Source: Nitrospirota bacterium
GTDB taxonomy: Bacteria > Nitrospirota > Nitrospiria > Nitrospirales > NS-4
Length of the DNA stretch: 19,814 bases
Direction of reading: 5' to 3'
NCBI GenBank assembly: GCA_005877855.1
Contig: VBOF01000254.1
Location: forward strand, 1 to 19,814
Below, one piece after another: positions 7,722 through 15,087 of the stretch. Every line of letters starts with the position of its first letter. Position 1 is the stretch's first letter. Under the pieces are notes generated by a model. That model made no database searches. It saw nothing but the letters and a program-made list of their open reading frames with translations, and was not told the origin of the DNA. A program made the position numbers and the translations under genes.

Positions 7722-8423
7722 TCACAGCACAACGGACTCATACAGGATGAGCCCTCCCAGGCTCACACTGGCTAGACCGGCGAGCGCTCGCAGCGCCAGA
7801 TGGGTGCGGACGAGATGCACCGGAGTGAAGACGAACGGCAGGCTCAGCATGACTCCCAACAGAACCATCGCGCCGATCGAGCCGGCACCGAACGCCAGGA
7901 TGTAGAGCAGACCGTCCAGGACGGAACGGGCGGCAGCCAGGACGAGCAGGAGCAGCGCCGCGCTCCCCGCCAGGCCGTGGACCATCCCGACGGCGAGAGA
8001 TTTGTACTCCAACCGAAAACGGTGCAGGTGGGCGTGGTGAGGACCGTCCCGGTGGGAATGGACGTGTACGTGCGCGGCCCCCTCCATATGCGCGTGCGGG
8101 TGCATGTGCAGCCGCTCGCGCCAGAGCGTCAGCCCAACCGACAGGCCGAGCCCGACCAGCATGAGCCCCACCGCGGCTTCCAACAGCCTCGCCCAGTCGC
8201 CTGAAATCGTGAGTTTGAAGCCCAGGACCGCCAAGCCAGCGAGCAGCAACACCAGCGTGTGGCCAATTCCCCAGCAGAACCCGATCGCGCAGGCGCGCCC
8301 CAGGCCGCGTTGCTCGCTCGCGATCGTGGAGATGGCGACGACATGGTCGGCGTCGAGCGCATGCTTCGCGCCCAGCAGGAAGCCCAGTCCCAGCACGGAC
8401 AAGAAGGGAAACTCAGGTGTCAT
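7722..8423 (-). CDS. NiCoT/UreH-like nickel-cobalt family permease
   Basis: A 233-aa integral membrane protein with about six hydrophobic segments. The signature HALDADH at 21-27 in the first helix is the HX4DH motif of nickel/cobalt transporters of the HoxN/NixA/UreH group; a second conserved motif GMVHGLAGSAAL lies at ~146-157. A cytoplasmic or periplasmic loop at ~106-134 carries about twelve histidines (HMHPHAHMEG, AHVHVHSH, HHAHLH), a probable metal-buffering loop. Its ATG overlaps the moaA stop as ATGA, so it is translated from the moa transcript. Nickel or cobalt is the family inference; substrate is not shown by sequence. The linkage to molybdopterin genes could be functional or only positional. 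Confidence 0.85.
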   Translation of the reverse strand: MTPEFPFLSVLGLGFLLGAKHALDADHVVAISTIASEQRGLGRACAIGFCWGIGHTLVLLLAGLAVLGFKLTISGDWARLLEAAVGLMLVGLGLSVGLTLWRERLHMHPHAHMEGAAHVHVHSHRDGPHHAHLHRFRLEYKSLAVGMVHGLAGSAALLLLVLAAARSVLDGLLYILAFGAGSIGAMVLLGVMLSLPFVFTPVHLVRTHLALRALAGLASVSLGGLILYESVVL

Positions 8424-9481
8424 CCACCTCTGGTATGCATCTCGAGACGGGGGTCCTGTCGGAGACGTTCGATTTCGACCAGCCTCGCTCTGATTCCGAC
8501 CCGCTCAAGCTCCTTGCGCTGTTCGGCGCCACGATCCCGACGAGCCTGCCACCCGGCAAGGATCCGGGCCTTGATTTCTTCCCGCGAGGCGCCGGCACGC
8601 AACAGTTGCCCCAGATCAGTCCCTTCCGTCGCGTAGAGGCACAGAAACCACATGCCGTCGGCCGTGAGCCGGCTCCGGTCGCAGGTGGCGCAGAAGGGCG
8701 TCGTCGTGGACGCGATGATGCCGAATGTCGTGCCGTCCGGCAGGGCGAACCGCTGCGCCGGCGCGGAGCTCTCTTCCAAGACCTGCTCGATCGGCCCATA
8801 GTGTTGGCTGAGCATCTTCAGCATGGCAGCCCGGGAGAGGACCTTGTCCATCGACCAGTCCGTCGCGCCCCCGACATCCATGTACTCGATGAAGCGCACC
8901 TCGCCGCCGAAGCCCTTGCCGTATTCGATCAGGTCCACGAGCTCGTCATCGTTGTACCCGCGAATGGCCACGGTGTCGAACTTCAGCCCCTTGAATCCGA
9001 CCCGCGCCGCCGCCTCGATGCCTTCCAGAACCTGTCGGAAGCAGTCCCGCCGCGTCAAGGCCTTGAACCGTTCGGGCTTGAGCGTATCCAGGCTCACGGT
9101 GACGCGGTGCAGACCGGCGTCGTAGAAGGCCTGCGCCTGCTCCGCCAGCAAGACGCCGTTGGTCGTCAGGGCGAGGTCATTGATCCTGGGATTGCGCCGC
9201 AGCATGCGCATCAGTACCGACAGGTCCTTGCGCAGCAGAGGCTCGCCGCCGGTCAGGCGCACCTTGTCGACGCCAAGCTCCGTGAAGAGGTCGGCCAGCG
9301 CCGCGATCTCCTCGAACGAGAGGATGGTTTCGCGCGGCAGCCAGGTGTACTCCTCCTCCGGCATGCAGTACTTGCAGCGCAGGTTGCACCGGTCCGTGAC
9401 CGAAATGCGCAGGCTGCGGAGCGGCCGGCCGAAGGTGTCGGTGACGGTCGGCCGCTCGCGGCTTAGCGGGAGTGTGCTCAT
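8420..9481 (-). CDS. moaA: GTP 3',8-cyclase MoaA (radical SAM)
   Basis: Catalyses the radical-SAM conversion of GTP to 3',8-cyclo-GTP, first step of molybdenum-cofactor synthesis. It has 353 aa. The SAM cluster motif C32-x3-C36-x2-C39 (CNLRCKYC) is followed by GGEP at 78-81. The second, substrate-binding cluster has C264, C267 and C281 (FCATCDRSR...FLCLY). The essential Gly-Gly C-terminus is present (HTRGG, 349-353). I chose ATG 9481 because it overlaps the moaDE stop as ATGA; upstream codons in frame lack homology. The segment ~312-346 before the tail is longer and more charged than in the E. coli enzyme but looks like the normal variable region. Confidence 0.97.
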   Translation of the reverse strand: MSTLPLSRERPTVTDTFGRPLRSLRISVTDRCNLRCKYCMPEEEYTWLPRETILSFEEIAALADLFTELGVDKVRLTGGEPLLRKDLSVLMRMLRRNPRINDLALTTNGVLLAEQAQAFYDAGLHRVTVSLDTLKPERFKALTRRDCFRQVLEGIEAAARVGFKGLKFDTVAIRGYNDDELVDLIEYGKGFGGEVRFIEYMDVGGATDWSMDKVLSRAAMLKMLSQHYGPIEQVLEESSAPAQRFALPDGTTFGIIASTTTPFCATCDRSRLTADGMWFLCLYATEGTDLGQLLRAGASREEIKARILAGWQARRDRGAEQRKELERVGIRARLVEIERLRQDPRLEMHTRGG

Positions 9482-10167
9482 GGATGTTCCTCGACCCAAA
9501 CCTCGCCTTGAGGCGTGGTCTCGAGCTTCCAAATCGGGGTGATCTGCTTGAGCTCGTCGATGCTCCATTTGCATGCCCGGAACGCCTCGGCCCGGTGCTC
9601 GGCGGCAGCGATGACCAGCACAATGTTCTCGCCGACCTGGATGTCCCCGTACCGGTGGATGATCAGGACTTCGATCACGTCGAAGTCCCTCAGGGCCCGC
9701 TCCCGGATCTCGCGGAGCTTCTTCTGGGCCATCCCTTCGTAATACTCGAACTTGATGCCGGACACGTCGTGGCCCTTGGACCGGTCCCGGGCAGTGCCCA
9801 GGAAGATCGCGATCCCCCCGATGCGGCTGGAGCGGGCCCGCACCCGCGCCAGCTCGACATCGATCGAGAAGTCCTCCCGCTGGACCCGCACCAGCATGTC
9901 CTCGGGACCGGCGGGCGCCCCGCCGGCGAACGGGGGCAGCAACGCCACTTCATCACCCTCGCTGATGACCGTGTCCTGGTGGGCGATCTCGTGGTTGACG
10001 GAGACCAGGACCTTCTTCTTGTGAATCAGCTCGGCCATTGCGGGGTAGTCATTTTCCAGAAGGCCGACCAGATCCCCCACCGTGCGGCCGCCGTTGAGCG
10101 AGACGCGCAGTTCGGCTTGGTTCTTCGCCATGGTTTTCAGCATGCCGAACAGCTTGAGCGTGATCAT
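9478..10167 (-). CDS. moaX: fused molybdopterin synthase, MoaD-MoaE (MoaX-like)
   Basis: Residues 1-83 are MoaD, the ubiquitin-like sulfur carrier, ending in the functional Gly82-Gly83 (LLPPFAGG). A seven-residue linker (APAGPED) leads into MoaE from ~91: MLVRVQREDFSIDVELARVR, FLGTARD at ~122-128, HRAEAF at ~191-196, and DELKQITPIWKLE with the conserved catalytic Lys region. The enzyme puts two sulfurs into cyclic pyranopterin monophosphate. Because MoaD works through a C-terminal thiocarboxylate, the internal GG implies cleavage after Gly83, as reported for mycobacterial MoaX, or separate translation of MoaE from Met91. The start ATG 10167 overlaps the moaC stop (ATGA). Both halves look complete. 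Confidence 0.93.
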   Translation of the reverse strand: MITLKLFGMLKTMAKNQAELRVSLNGGRTVGDLVGLLENDYPAMAELIHKKKVLVSVNHEIAHQDTVISEGDEVALLPPFAGGAPAGPEDMLVRVQREDFSIDVELARVRARSSRIGGIAIFLGTARDRSKGHDVSGIKFEYYEGMAQKKLREIRERALRDFDVIEVLIIHRYGDIQVGENIVLVIAAAEHRAEAFRACKWSIDELKQITPIWKLETTPQGEVWVEEHP

Positions 10168-10661
10168 GCTTGCTTCCGTCTGTAAGTCCCGGACTTGCCT
10201 CCGGCCTTCTCCAGCAGGCAGATGTCGGTGAACACCATCCCCCGGTCCACGGCCTTGCACATGTCATAGATCGTGAGCGCGGCGACGGACACCGCAGTGA
10301 GGGCCTCCATCTCGACCCCGGTCTGCCCGGTGGTCTTGACGGTCGCCGTCGCCGTGATGCTGCAGTAGCCGTTGCGGTCGGGCTGCGGGTCTTCCTTGAA
10401 ATCGACGTCCACGCTGGTGATCAGCAGCGGGTGGCACATGGGAATCAGGTCCGGCGTGCGCTTCGCTCCCATGATCCCGGCCGTTTGAGCCACGGCGAGG
10501 ACATCCCCTTTGGCGATCTTCCCGCGGCGGATCTTCTCCAGAGTCTCCGGCTGCATGAGGATCCGAACCTGAGCTGTCGCCGTCCGGTGGGTGGCTGCCT
10601 TCTCGGAGACATCCACCATCCGCGCGCGACCGGATTCGTCGAAGTGGGTGAATTCGCTCAT
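10164..10661 (-). CDS. moaC: cyclic pyranopterin monophosphate synthase MoaC
   Basis: Converts 3',8-cyclo-GTP to cyclic pyranopterin monophosphate, acting after MoaA. It has 165 aa, the normal length. The start MSEFTHFD matches the family; the frame stays open upstream for 60 codons but those residues show no homology and overlap the promoter, so I rejected the longer start. Motifs: MVDVSEK at 15-21, GAKRTPDLIPMCHPL at 65-79 (Lys67, His77), TGQTGVEMEALTAVSVAALT at ~111-130, and YDMCKAVDRGM at ~132-142 with catalytic Asp/Lys. First gene of the moaC-moaDE-moaA-permease operon. Divergent from the folB fusion gene. Confidence 0.97.
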   Translation of the reverse strand: MSEFTHFDESGRARMVDVSEKAATHRTATAQVRILMQPETLEKIRRGKIAKGDVLAVAQTAGIMGAKRTPDLIPMCHPLLITSVDVDFKEDPQPDRNGYCSITATATVKTTGQTGVEMEALTAVSVAALTIYDMCKAVDRGMVFTDICLLEKAGGKSGTYRRKQA

Positions 10662-10706
10662 AGGTCCCGGTTCTATAGAATCGAAAAAGGCTCGATCATT
10701 CAGTAA

Positions 10707-10736
10707 ATTGTAGGGGCCGGCTGGAATCCAAGTCAA
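10707..10736 (-). promoter_or_regulatory. sigma70-like promoter for the moaC operon
   Basis: Reading the minus strand, TTGACT (10736-10731), 18 bases, then TACAAT (10712-10707), each five of six to consensus. The predicted start near 10700 gives a leader of about 40 bases, too short for a molybdenum-cofactor riboswitch, and none is recognisable. Confidence 0.6.
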
Positions 10737-10759
10737 GGGAAATCCAGGCGGGCTTCGCC

Positions 10760-10789
10760 TTGACATTGCCCGCAGAGTCTGGGTAGCGT
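10760..10789 (+). promoter_or_regulatory. candidate promoter for the folB-methyltransferase gene
   Basis: A perfect -35 hexamer TTGACA at 10760-10765 is followed, after 18 bases, by TAGCGT at 10784-10789, which keeps only the T, A and last T of the -10 box. The predicted start lies ~25 bases before GTG 10822. It is back to back with the moaC promoter, about 24 bases away, so one regulator could affect both. Confidence 0.38.
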
Positions 10790-10821
10790 GTCCTCGCGAA
10801 CCCCGTGCAGGAGCCTCGACT

Positions 10822-11715
10822 GTGAGCGACCGGCTGGTCATTGAACGTCTGGAGTTTCAAGGCTATTGCGGCGTCTCGGAGCGCGAGCGCGAGACCCCCC
10901 AACCGATGGCAGTGGATCTTGAGTTGTACGTCGACATGCGTTTGGCGGCCGTCACGGACGATGTGGCGCGCACGGTGGACTACGCGCAGGTGGCCGACCA
11001 GGTCCTCGCCATCGCCCGGACCGAACGGTTCCACTTGCTGGAGGCCTTGGCTGAACGACTCGCCCAGGCCATCCTCGGGCAGTTCTCCGTGTCGGCCGTG
11101 GAGCTCTGGGTCCGCAAGCTCAAACCGCCGGTGCACGGCGTCCGCGAATCCACCGGCGCCAGGATCACGCGCCAAGCAGCCAGCGGCCCGCACGGAGGTC
11201 GTCCTGCCGCCTGGCTCACGCAACACCGAGACTTCCTGACTCCGGGGCACGCGCTCGACTTAGCCTGCGGACGCGGCCGGCACACGCTCTATCTCGCCCA
11301 GGAAGGATTCCGCGTCGAGGCCTGGGACCGGGACGCAGCGGCGCTTGAGGAGGTCCAGACCACGGCCAAGACGCTCGGGCTCTCCACCATCACCACGCGC
11401 CTGGTAGACCTCGAGCAGGAGCCGGCGATTCCCCCCGCCTCCTTCGAGTTGATCGTGGTGTTCTACTACCTGCAGCGGGACCTGTTCCCCCAGATCATGC
11501 GCGCCCTCAACCCGGGTGGTCTGCTCGTGTACGAAACCTTTCTCATCGACAATCACGAGCGGTTCAGCCACCCAAGGCGGCGCGAGTTCTGCCTCGGCCA
11601 CAACGAGCTCCTCTCCCTGTGCCGAGAACTCCGCGTGCTCGCCTATCGCGAAGGGGCGCTGGACCCGCGCACGGGACCGTTCACCGCCGCGCTGCTGGCC
11701 CAACGTCTGTCCTAG
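10822..11715 (+). CDS. folB: dihydroneopterin aldolase (FolB) fused to a class I SAM-dependent methyltransferase
   Basis: Residues 1-~117 are a complete FolB (DRLVIERLEFQGYCGVSERE, a central DYAQVADQVL, LLEALAERLAQAIL, then ELWVRKLKPPVHGV), the aldolase making 6-hydroxymethyl-dihydropterin for folate. Residues ~128-297 are a methyltransferase: SAM motif I ALDLACGRGRHTLYLA at 144-159, an acidic turn AWDRD near 167-171, FELIVVFYYLQRDLF at ~208-222, and LNPGGLLVYETF at 229-240. It resembles the small TehB/tellurite-type methyltransferase family of unknown substrate. Start GTG 10822 has AGGAG 9 bases upstream. Joining of these two activities is uncommon; the methyltransferase substrate cannot be told from sequence. 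It heads a plus-strand operon; the next gene starts 13 bases after its stop. Confidence 0.88.
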   Translation: MSDRLVIERLEFQGYCGVSERERETPQPMAVDLELYVDMRLAAVTDDVARTVDYAQVADQVLAIARTERFHLLEALAERLAQAILGQFSVSAVELWVRKLKPPVHGVRESTGARITRQAASGPHGGRPAAWLTQHRDFLTPGHALDLACGRGRHTLYLAQEGFRVEAWDRDAAALEEVQTTAKTLGLSTITTRLVDLEQEPAIPPASFELIVVFYYLQRDLFPQIMRALNPGGLLVYETFLIDNHERFSHPRRREFCLGHNELLSLCRELRVLAYREGALDPRTGPFTAALLAQRLS

Positions 11716-11728
11716 CGGGGACTCGCTC

Positions 11729-12583
11729 GTGGACGCTCTTCCAAGGCAACGCGTTCCTGCCTGCGCCGGGCGCTTCTACGAGGGGACGGCGGAGCGCTTG
11801 CGCGAGCAGGTGCGCGCCCTGCTCGAGCCCGATGTGTCCCACGTAGCCTCCCCCGCCATCATCTGCCCGCACGCCGGGCTGATGTACTCAGGCGCCGTCG
11901 CGGGAGCGGTGTACAGCCGGGTCACGCTCCCTTCCACCGCGATTCTGGTCGGTCCCAACCACACGGGCTTGGGCCCGCCTCTCTCGGTCTACAGTGAGGG
12001 CGAATGGCTGCTGCCTGGCGGCTCGCTGACGGTCGCGGCAGACCTGGCCCGGTCGTTTCTGGCACGCTGCCCGCAGGCGCAGCCGGACCATATCGCCCAT
12101 CTCAGCGAGCACTGCCTCGAGGTCCAACTCCCGTTCTTGCACGCGCTACGACCGGACATGCAGATCCTGCCCATCGTTCTCGGCTTCCGCAACCTTGAGA
12201 CCTGCCGGGCCGTGGGCTCCGCGCTCGCCGCCGTGATCAAGGAAGTCTCCACGCCCCCGCTCCTCATCGCAAGCACCGATCTCACGCACTGCGGGCCAGG
12301 CTTCGGCCAGTCGCCGCCTCCGGGACTGACCGCCGAGGCCTTCGCCCACCAGCAGGACCGGTTGGCGATCGAGGCCATCCACGCGCTCGACGGGGAGCGT
12401 CTCCACCAGACCGTCGAGACCCATCAGGTGACCATGTGCGGGTACGTGCCCACCACCGCCGTGCTCTTCGCCGCCCGGACCTTGGGCGCACGGCAGGCGC
12501 AGCTCGTGCGCTATGCCACGTCGGCGGATGTCAGCGGCGATGTCCACCGCGTGGTCGGATACGCCGGCCTGATAATGCTCTAG
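11729..12583 (+). CDS. amrB: MEMO family protein (AmmeMemoRadiSam system protein B)
   Basis: A 284-aa member of the MEMO1 family, related by fold to extradiol dioxygenases. Motifs: CPHAGLMYSG at 47-55 (His48), LVGPNHTG at 73-80 (His78), EHCLEVQLPFL at ~127-137, ASTDLTHCG at 181-189, MCGYVPTTAVLFAA at 236-249 (Cys237). His48, His78 and Cys237 line up with the copper/iron-binding H49, H81 and C244 that I recall for human MEMO1. In bacteria the protein usually accompanies an AMMECR1 protein and a radical SAM protein; neither is in this window. GTG 11729 is chosen because homology begins a few residues later (PACAGRFYEGTAERL) and the frame upstream overlaps folB in another frame. Function in bacteria is unsettled. 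Confidence 0.88.
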   Translation: MDALPRQRVPACAGRFYEGTAERLREQVRALLEPDVSHVASPAIICPHAGLMYSGAVAGAVYSRVTLPSTAILVGPNHTGLGPPLSVYSEGEWLLPGGSLTVAADLARSFLARCPQAQPDHIAHLSEHCLEVQLPFLHALRPDMQILPIVLGFRNLETCRAVGSALAAVIKEVSTPPLLIASTDLTHCGPGFGQSPPPGLTAEAFAHQQDRLAIEAIHALDGERLHQTVETHQVTMCGYVPTTAVLFAARTLGARQAQLVRYATSADVSGDVHRVVGYAGLIML

Positions 12584-12586
12584 AAA

Positions 12587-12595
12587 TGCTATAAT
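12587..12595 (+). promoter_or_regulatory. extended -10 promoter for the HAD phosphatase operon
   Basis: TGCTATAAT (12587-12595) combines a perfect TATAAT with the extended TGn element, which can work without a good -35; none is visible. The box lies four bases after the MEMO gene stop, so a new transcript for the HAD, BtuF-like and hpnD genes may start near 12602. Confidence 0.6.
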
Positions 12596-12627
12596 GCGGC
12601 CTTCCCGGGAGAACTCAGAACAAGCCC

Positions 12628-13302
12628 GTGCTGAAGGCAATCATCTTCGATTTCGACGGCGTCCTGGCTGACACCGAGCCGCTCCACTTCAAGATGTTCC
12701 AGCGGGTCTTGCACGAGGAAGGGCTGCCTCTCAGTGAACAGGACTATTACCGGAAGTACGTGGGCCTGGACGACAAAGGGTGTTTTCAGGCTGTCCTGTC
12801 GGCGCACGGGCGGCCCGCGTCGCCGGAGACCGTTCGCCGCCTCGTCGAACGGAAAGCGGTCTTGATGCTCGAGCAGATCAAGATCACACCGGTTGTCTAT
12901 CCAGGCATCGCGGACTTCGTCAAGCGCGCGGCCGGCCGCCACCGCCTCGCGATCGTGTCGGGCGCGCTGCGCCACGAGATCGAACTTATACTTGAAGGCG
13001 TCGGACTGCGGTCCAGCTTCGAGCACATCACCGCGGCCGAGGACATCCGGAACGGGAAGCCCAATCCGGAAGGATACCTGCACGCCTTGCAGGCCCTGAA
13101 CCGACGGGCGACGGTCCAGGCGTCGGACTGTCTCGTCATTGAAGACACCATCGCCGGCATCCAGGCGGCCCATGCGGCCGGGATGCGCTGCCTGGCGGTC
13201 TCCACAACCTATCCGGCCGACCAGCTCGCGGGCGCGGATGCCGTCACCTCCACACTGAAGGGATACGATCTCAACGCCCTCGAGCGACGGTTCTGGAGCT
13301 GA
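12628..13302 (+). CDS. HAD-superfamily phosphatase (beta-phosphoglucomutase/Gph-like)
   Basis: A cytoplasmic 224-aa HAD hydrolase, subclass IA. Motif I DFDGVLADTE at 8-17 (nucleophile Asp8, acid Asp10), helical cap at ~18-90, motif II IVSGA (Ser111), motif III GKPNPEGY (Lys144), motif IV VIEDTIAGIQAA (Glu172-Asp173). All catalytic residues are present. Start GTG 12628; a GGGAGAA lies ~15 bases upstream, a loose ribosome-binding site. It is followed two bases after its stop by the BtuF-like gene. Substrate unknown: phosphoglycolate or a hexose phosphate are typical for the group. Confidence 0.9.
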   Translation: MLKAIIFDFDGVLADTEPLHFKMFQRVLHEEGLPLSEQDYYRKYVGLDDKGCFQAVLSAHGRPASPETVRRLVERKAVLMLEQIKITPVVYPGIADFVKRAAGRHRLAIVSGALRHEIELILEGVGLRSSFEHITAAEDIRNGKPNPEGYLHALQALNRRATVQASDCLVIEDTIAGIQAAHAAGMRCLAVSTTYPADQLAGADAVTSTLKGYDLNALERRFWS

Positions 13303-13304
13303 CC

Positions 13305-14114
13305 ATGCGCATCTGCTCACTGCTCCCTGGGGCCACGGAAGTCGTGGCCGCCCTCGGCTTGGTGGACGACCTCGTGGCCATCAGCCACGAATGCGACTAC
13401 CCCGCGGAAATCCGGCACAAGCCCGTGATCATCCGCAGTGCCGTGGACCCTCAGAAGACCAGCAGTCCGGCCATCGACCGGCAGGTCCGGGACGCACTCC
13501 AAAACGGGAGCGGCCTGTACCGGATCGACGAGTCCTTGCTGCGCCGGCTGGATCCGGACCTCATCATCACGCAGAGTCTCTGCGACGTCTGCGCGGTGAC
13601 GCCGAGCGAAGTCCAGCGGGCGCTGGCCGGGCTGAGGCGGACGCCACAGCTTCTCTCGCTCAATCCCACCACGCTGGAGGATGTGTACCACGACGTCGAA
13701 GCCATCGGTAAAGCCACCGGACGGGATGTGCAAGCCCACCGGCTGGTCGACTCGCTGAGAACCCGGGTCGCCAAGGTGCAGGCCCAGGTTGACGGAGACC
13801 GTCCCCGCCGGGTGGCCTGCCTCGAATGGCTGTCCTGGGAGCGCATCCTGGGCTGTCAGCCTGATGTGCTCGTACTCATGCCCTGCGGCTTCAGCATAGA
13901 CCGGACGGCGACCTAACTGGACCTGCTGACCTCCCGCCCTGGCTGGTAGGACCTGCCGGCCGTCCAAGCCGGCGCGGTCTATGCCGTCGAAGGCCCGGCG
14001 TACTTCAACCGCCCCGGCCCCCGCCTGGTGGACGGCGTGGAGCTGCTGGCCCCATTGTTCCATCCCCACCGGTTCGGGCATCGCCTCCCGGACGGAGCGC
14101 GCAGGATAGGATGA
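13305..14114 (+). pseudogene. BtuF-like cobalamin/heme-type ABC substrate-binding protein, broken by two stops and an internal deletion
   Basis: Intact family members bind B12, heme or iron chelates for ABC uptake. The frame from ATG 13305 shows the fold (MRICSLLPGATEVVAALGL; SHECDYPAEI; PDLIITQSLCDVCAV; QPDVLVLMPCGF). It meets TAA at 13914-13916 and TAG at 13947-13949, yet homology goes on in the same frame (DLPAVQAGAVYAVEG, PAYFNRPGPRLVDGVELLAP) to TGA 14112-14114. That TGA overlaps the hpnD ATG as ATGA, which shows the original gene end. Both stops sit where a Glu-like codon is expected. In addition VACLEWLS joins directly to WERILGCQPD near 13833, skipping about 30 residues (the AGHWVPEM region) normal for the family. 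No signal peptide is present, as in many cytosolic-like relatives. The 203-aa product would probably be inactive. Confidence 0.8.
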
Positions 14115-15025
14115 CAAGCCAGGAAGCGCAGGCCTACTGCACCACCCTCGCCAAGCGAAGCGGGAGCAACTTCTACTACTCGTTCTTCTTCCTCCCTCCA
14201 GACCGCCGCGACGCGATGCACGCGGTCTACGCCTTCTGCAAGGAAGTGGACAGCGTCGTGGACGAGCCGGAGCCCGGCTCGAACCCGCACGACCGCTTGG
14301 CACGTTGGCGTGAAGAGCTCGGCAGCCTGTATCGAACGGGGCGAAGCGCGGCGGCGTCTCGCGCCCAATCGCTCCCGCCCGTGATGACCTGCCTAGGAGA
14401 GCACATCCGTCGGCTGGGGATCCCCCGGGACTACATCGACAACATCATCGCGGGCGTGGAAATGGACCTCACCGTCAGCCGCTACGCCACATTCCGCGAG
14501 CTCTACCAGTACTGCTACCGAGTCGCGTCGGCGGTCGGGCTCGTCTGCCTGAAGATTTTCGGGACCCGCACGGCCGAAGCCCAGACCTACGCCATCAACC
14601 TCGGCGTCGCCTTCCAGTTGACGAACATCCTGCGCGACCTCAAGACAGACGCCGCGTGCGGGCGCATCTACCTTCCGACGGAAGATCTGGAGCGATTCGG
14701 GTACCGCGAGGAGGATTTCTTAGCCGGCGCCTACACACCGGCTTTCGTCGACCTGATGGCGTTCGAGTGCCGTCGCGCCCAGGAGTACTATCGAGCCGCC
14801 GTGGCCGCGCTGCCCGAGACTGACCGCCGCTCGCTGGTTCCCGCCGAAATCATGCGGGCGATCTATCACACCATCCTGGAACGGATCGAAGCCTGCCGCT
14901 ACCAGGTGTTCAGTCGGCGCATCACGCTCTCGCCCCCGCACCGCCTGGCCGTCGCCCTGAAAGCCTGGCTGGGGTCCCGGTTGTCGAAACGGCACTCCAC
15001 GCCGGCCGGCCTCGCGGCTCGGTGA
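14111..15025 (+). CDS. hpnD: squalene/presqualene-diphosphate synthase, HpnD-like
   Basis: Condenses farnesyl diphosphate on the way to squalene and hopanoids. It has 304 aa. The start matches the family (FYYSFFFLPPDRRDAMHAVYAFCKEVD). The two Asp-rich Mg-diphosphate motifs are D47-x3-D51 (DSVVDE) and D176-x3-D180 (NILRDLKTD, followed by GRIYLP). HpnD assignment rather than phytoene synthase rests on overall pattern; HpnC and HpnE partners are not in view. Start overlaps the end of the BtuF-like pseudogene (ATGA), so disruption of that gene could lower translation of hpnD unless it is independently initiated. No lesion. Confidence 0.88.
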   Translation: MTSQEAQAYCTTLAKRSGSNFYYSFFFLPPDRRDAMHAVYAFCKEVDSVVDEPEPGSNPHDRLARWREELGSLYRTGRSAAASRAQSLPPVMTCLGEHIRRLGIPRDYIDNIIAGVEMDLTVSRYATFRELYQYCYRVASAVGLVCLKIFGTRTAEAQTYAINLGVAFQLTNILRDLKTDAACGRIYLPTEDLERFGYREEDFLAGAYTPAFVDLMAFECRRAQEYYRAAVAALPETDRRSLVPAEIMRAIYHTILERIEACRYQVFSRRITLSPPHRLAVALKAWLGSRLSKRHSTPAGLAAR

Positions 15026-15050
15026 CGCCGTGCCCACCGACTTTCGAAGC

Positions 15051-15084
15051 GTCAGGAAAAAGGGGCTAGGCACCTTTTTCTGAC
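15051..15084. terminator. hairpin between convergent genes (REP-like or bidirectional terminator)
   Basis: GTCAGGAAAAAGGGGC (15051-15066) pairs with GCACCTTTTTCTGAC (15070-15084) around a three-base loop; one bulged G and one mismatch in a ~15-bp stem. It lies between the hpnD stop (15025) and the stop of the opposing propeptide-like gene (15088). No long T-run follows the stem, but its arms contain A5/T5, so it may end transcription from both sides or be a REP-type palindrome. Confidence 0.6.
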
Positions 15085-15087
15085 AGC

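Noticed and set aside
10662..10841. Sixty extra N-terminal codons for MoaC
   Set aside because: No family homology, would cover a good promoter, and MSEFTHFD fits the normal start.
13914..13949. Stop-codon reassignment explaining the in-frame TAA and TAG
   Set aside because: Both codons act as true stops in neighbouring genes (TAA ends folC and the PP2C gene, TAG ends the AccD fusion and MEMO genes), and the gene also has an internal gap.
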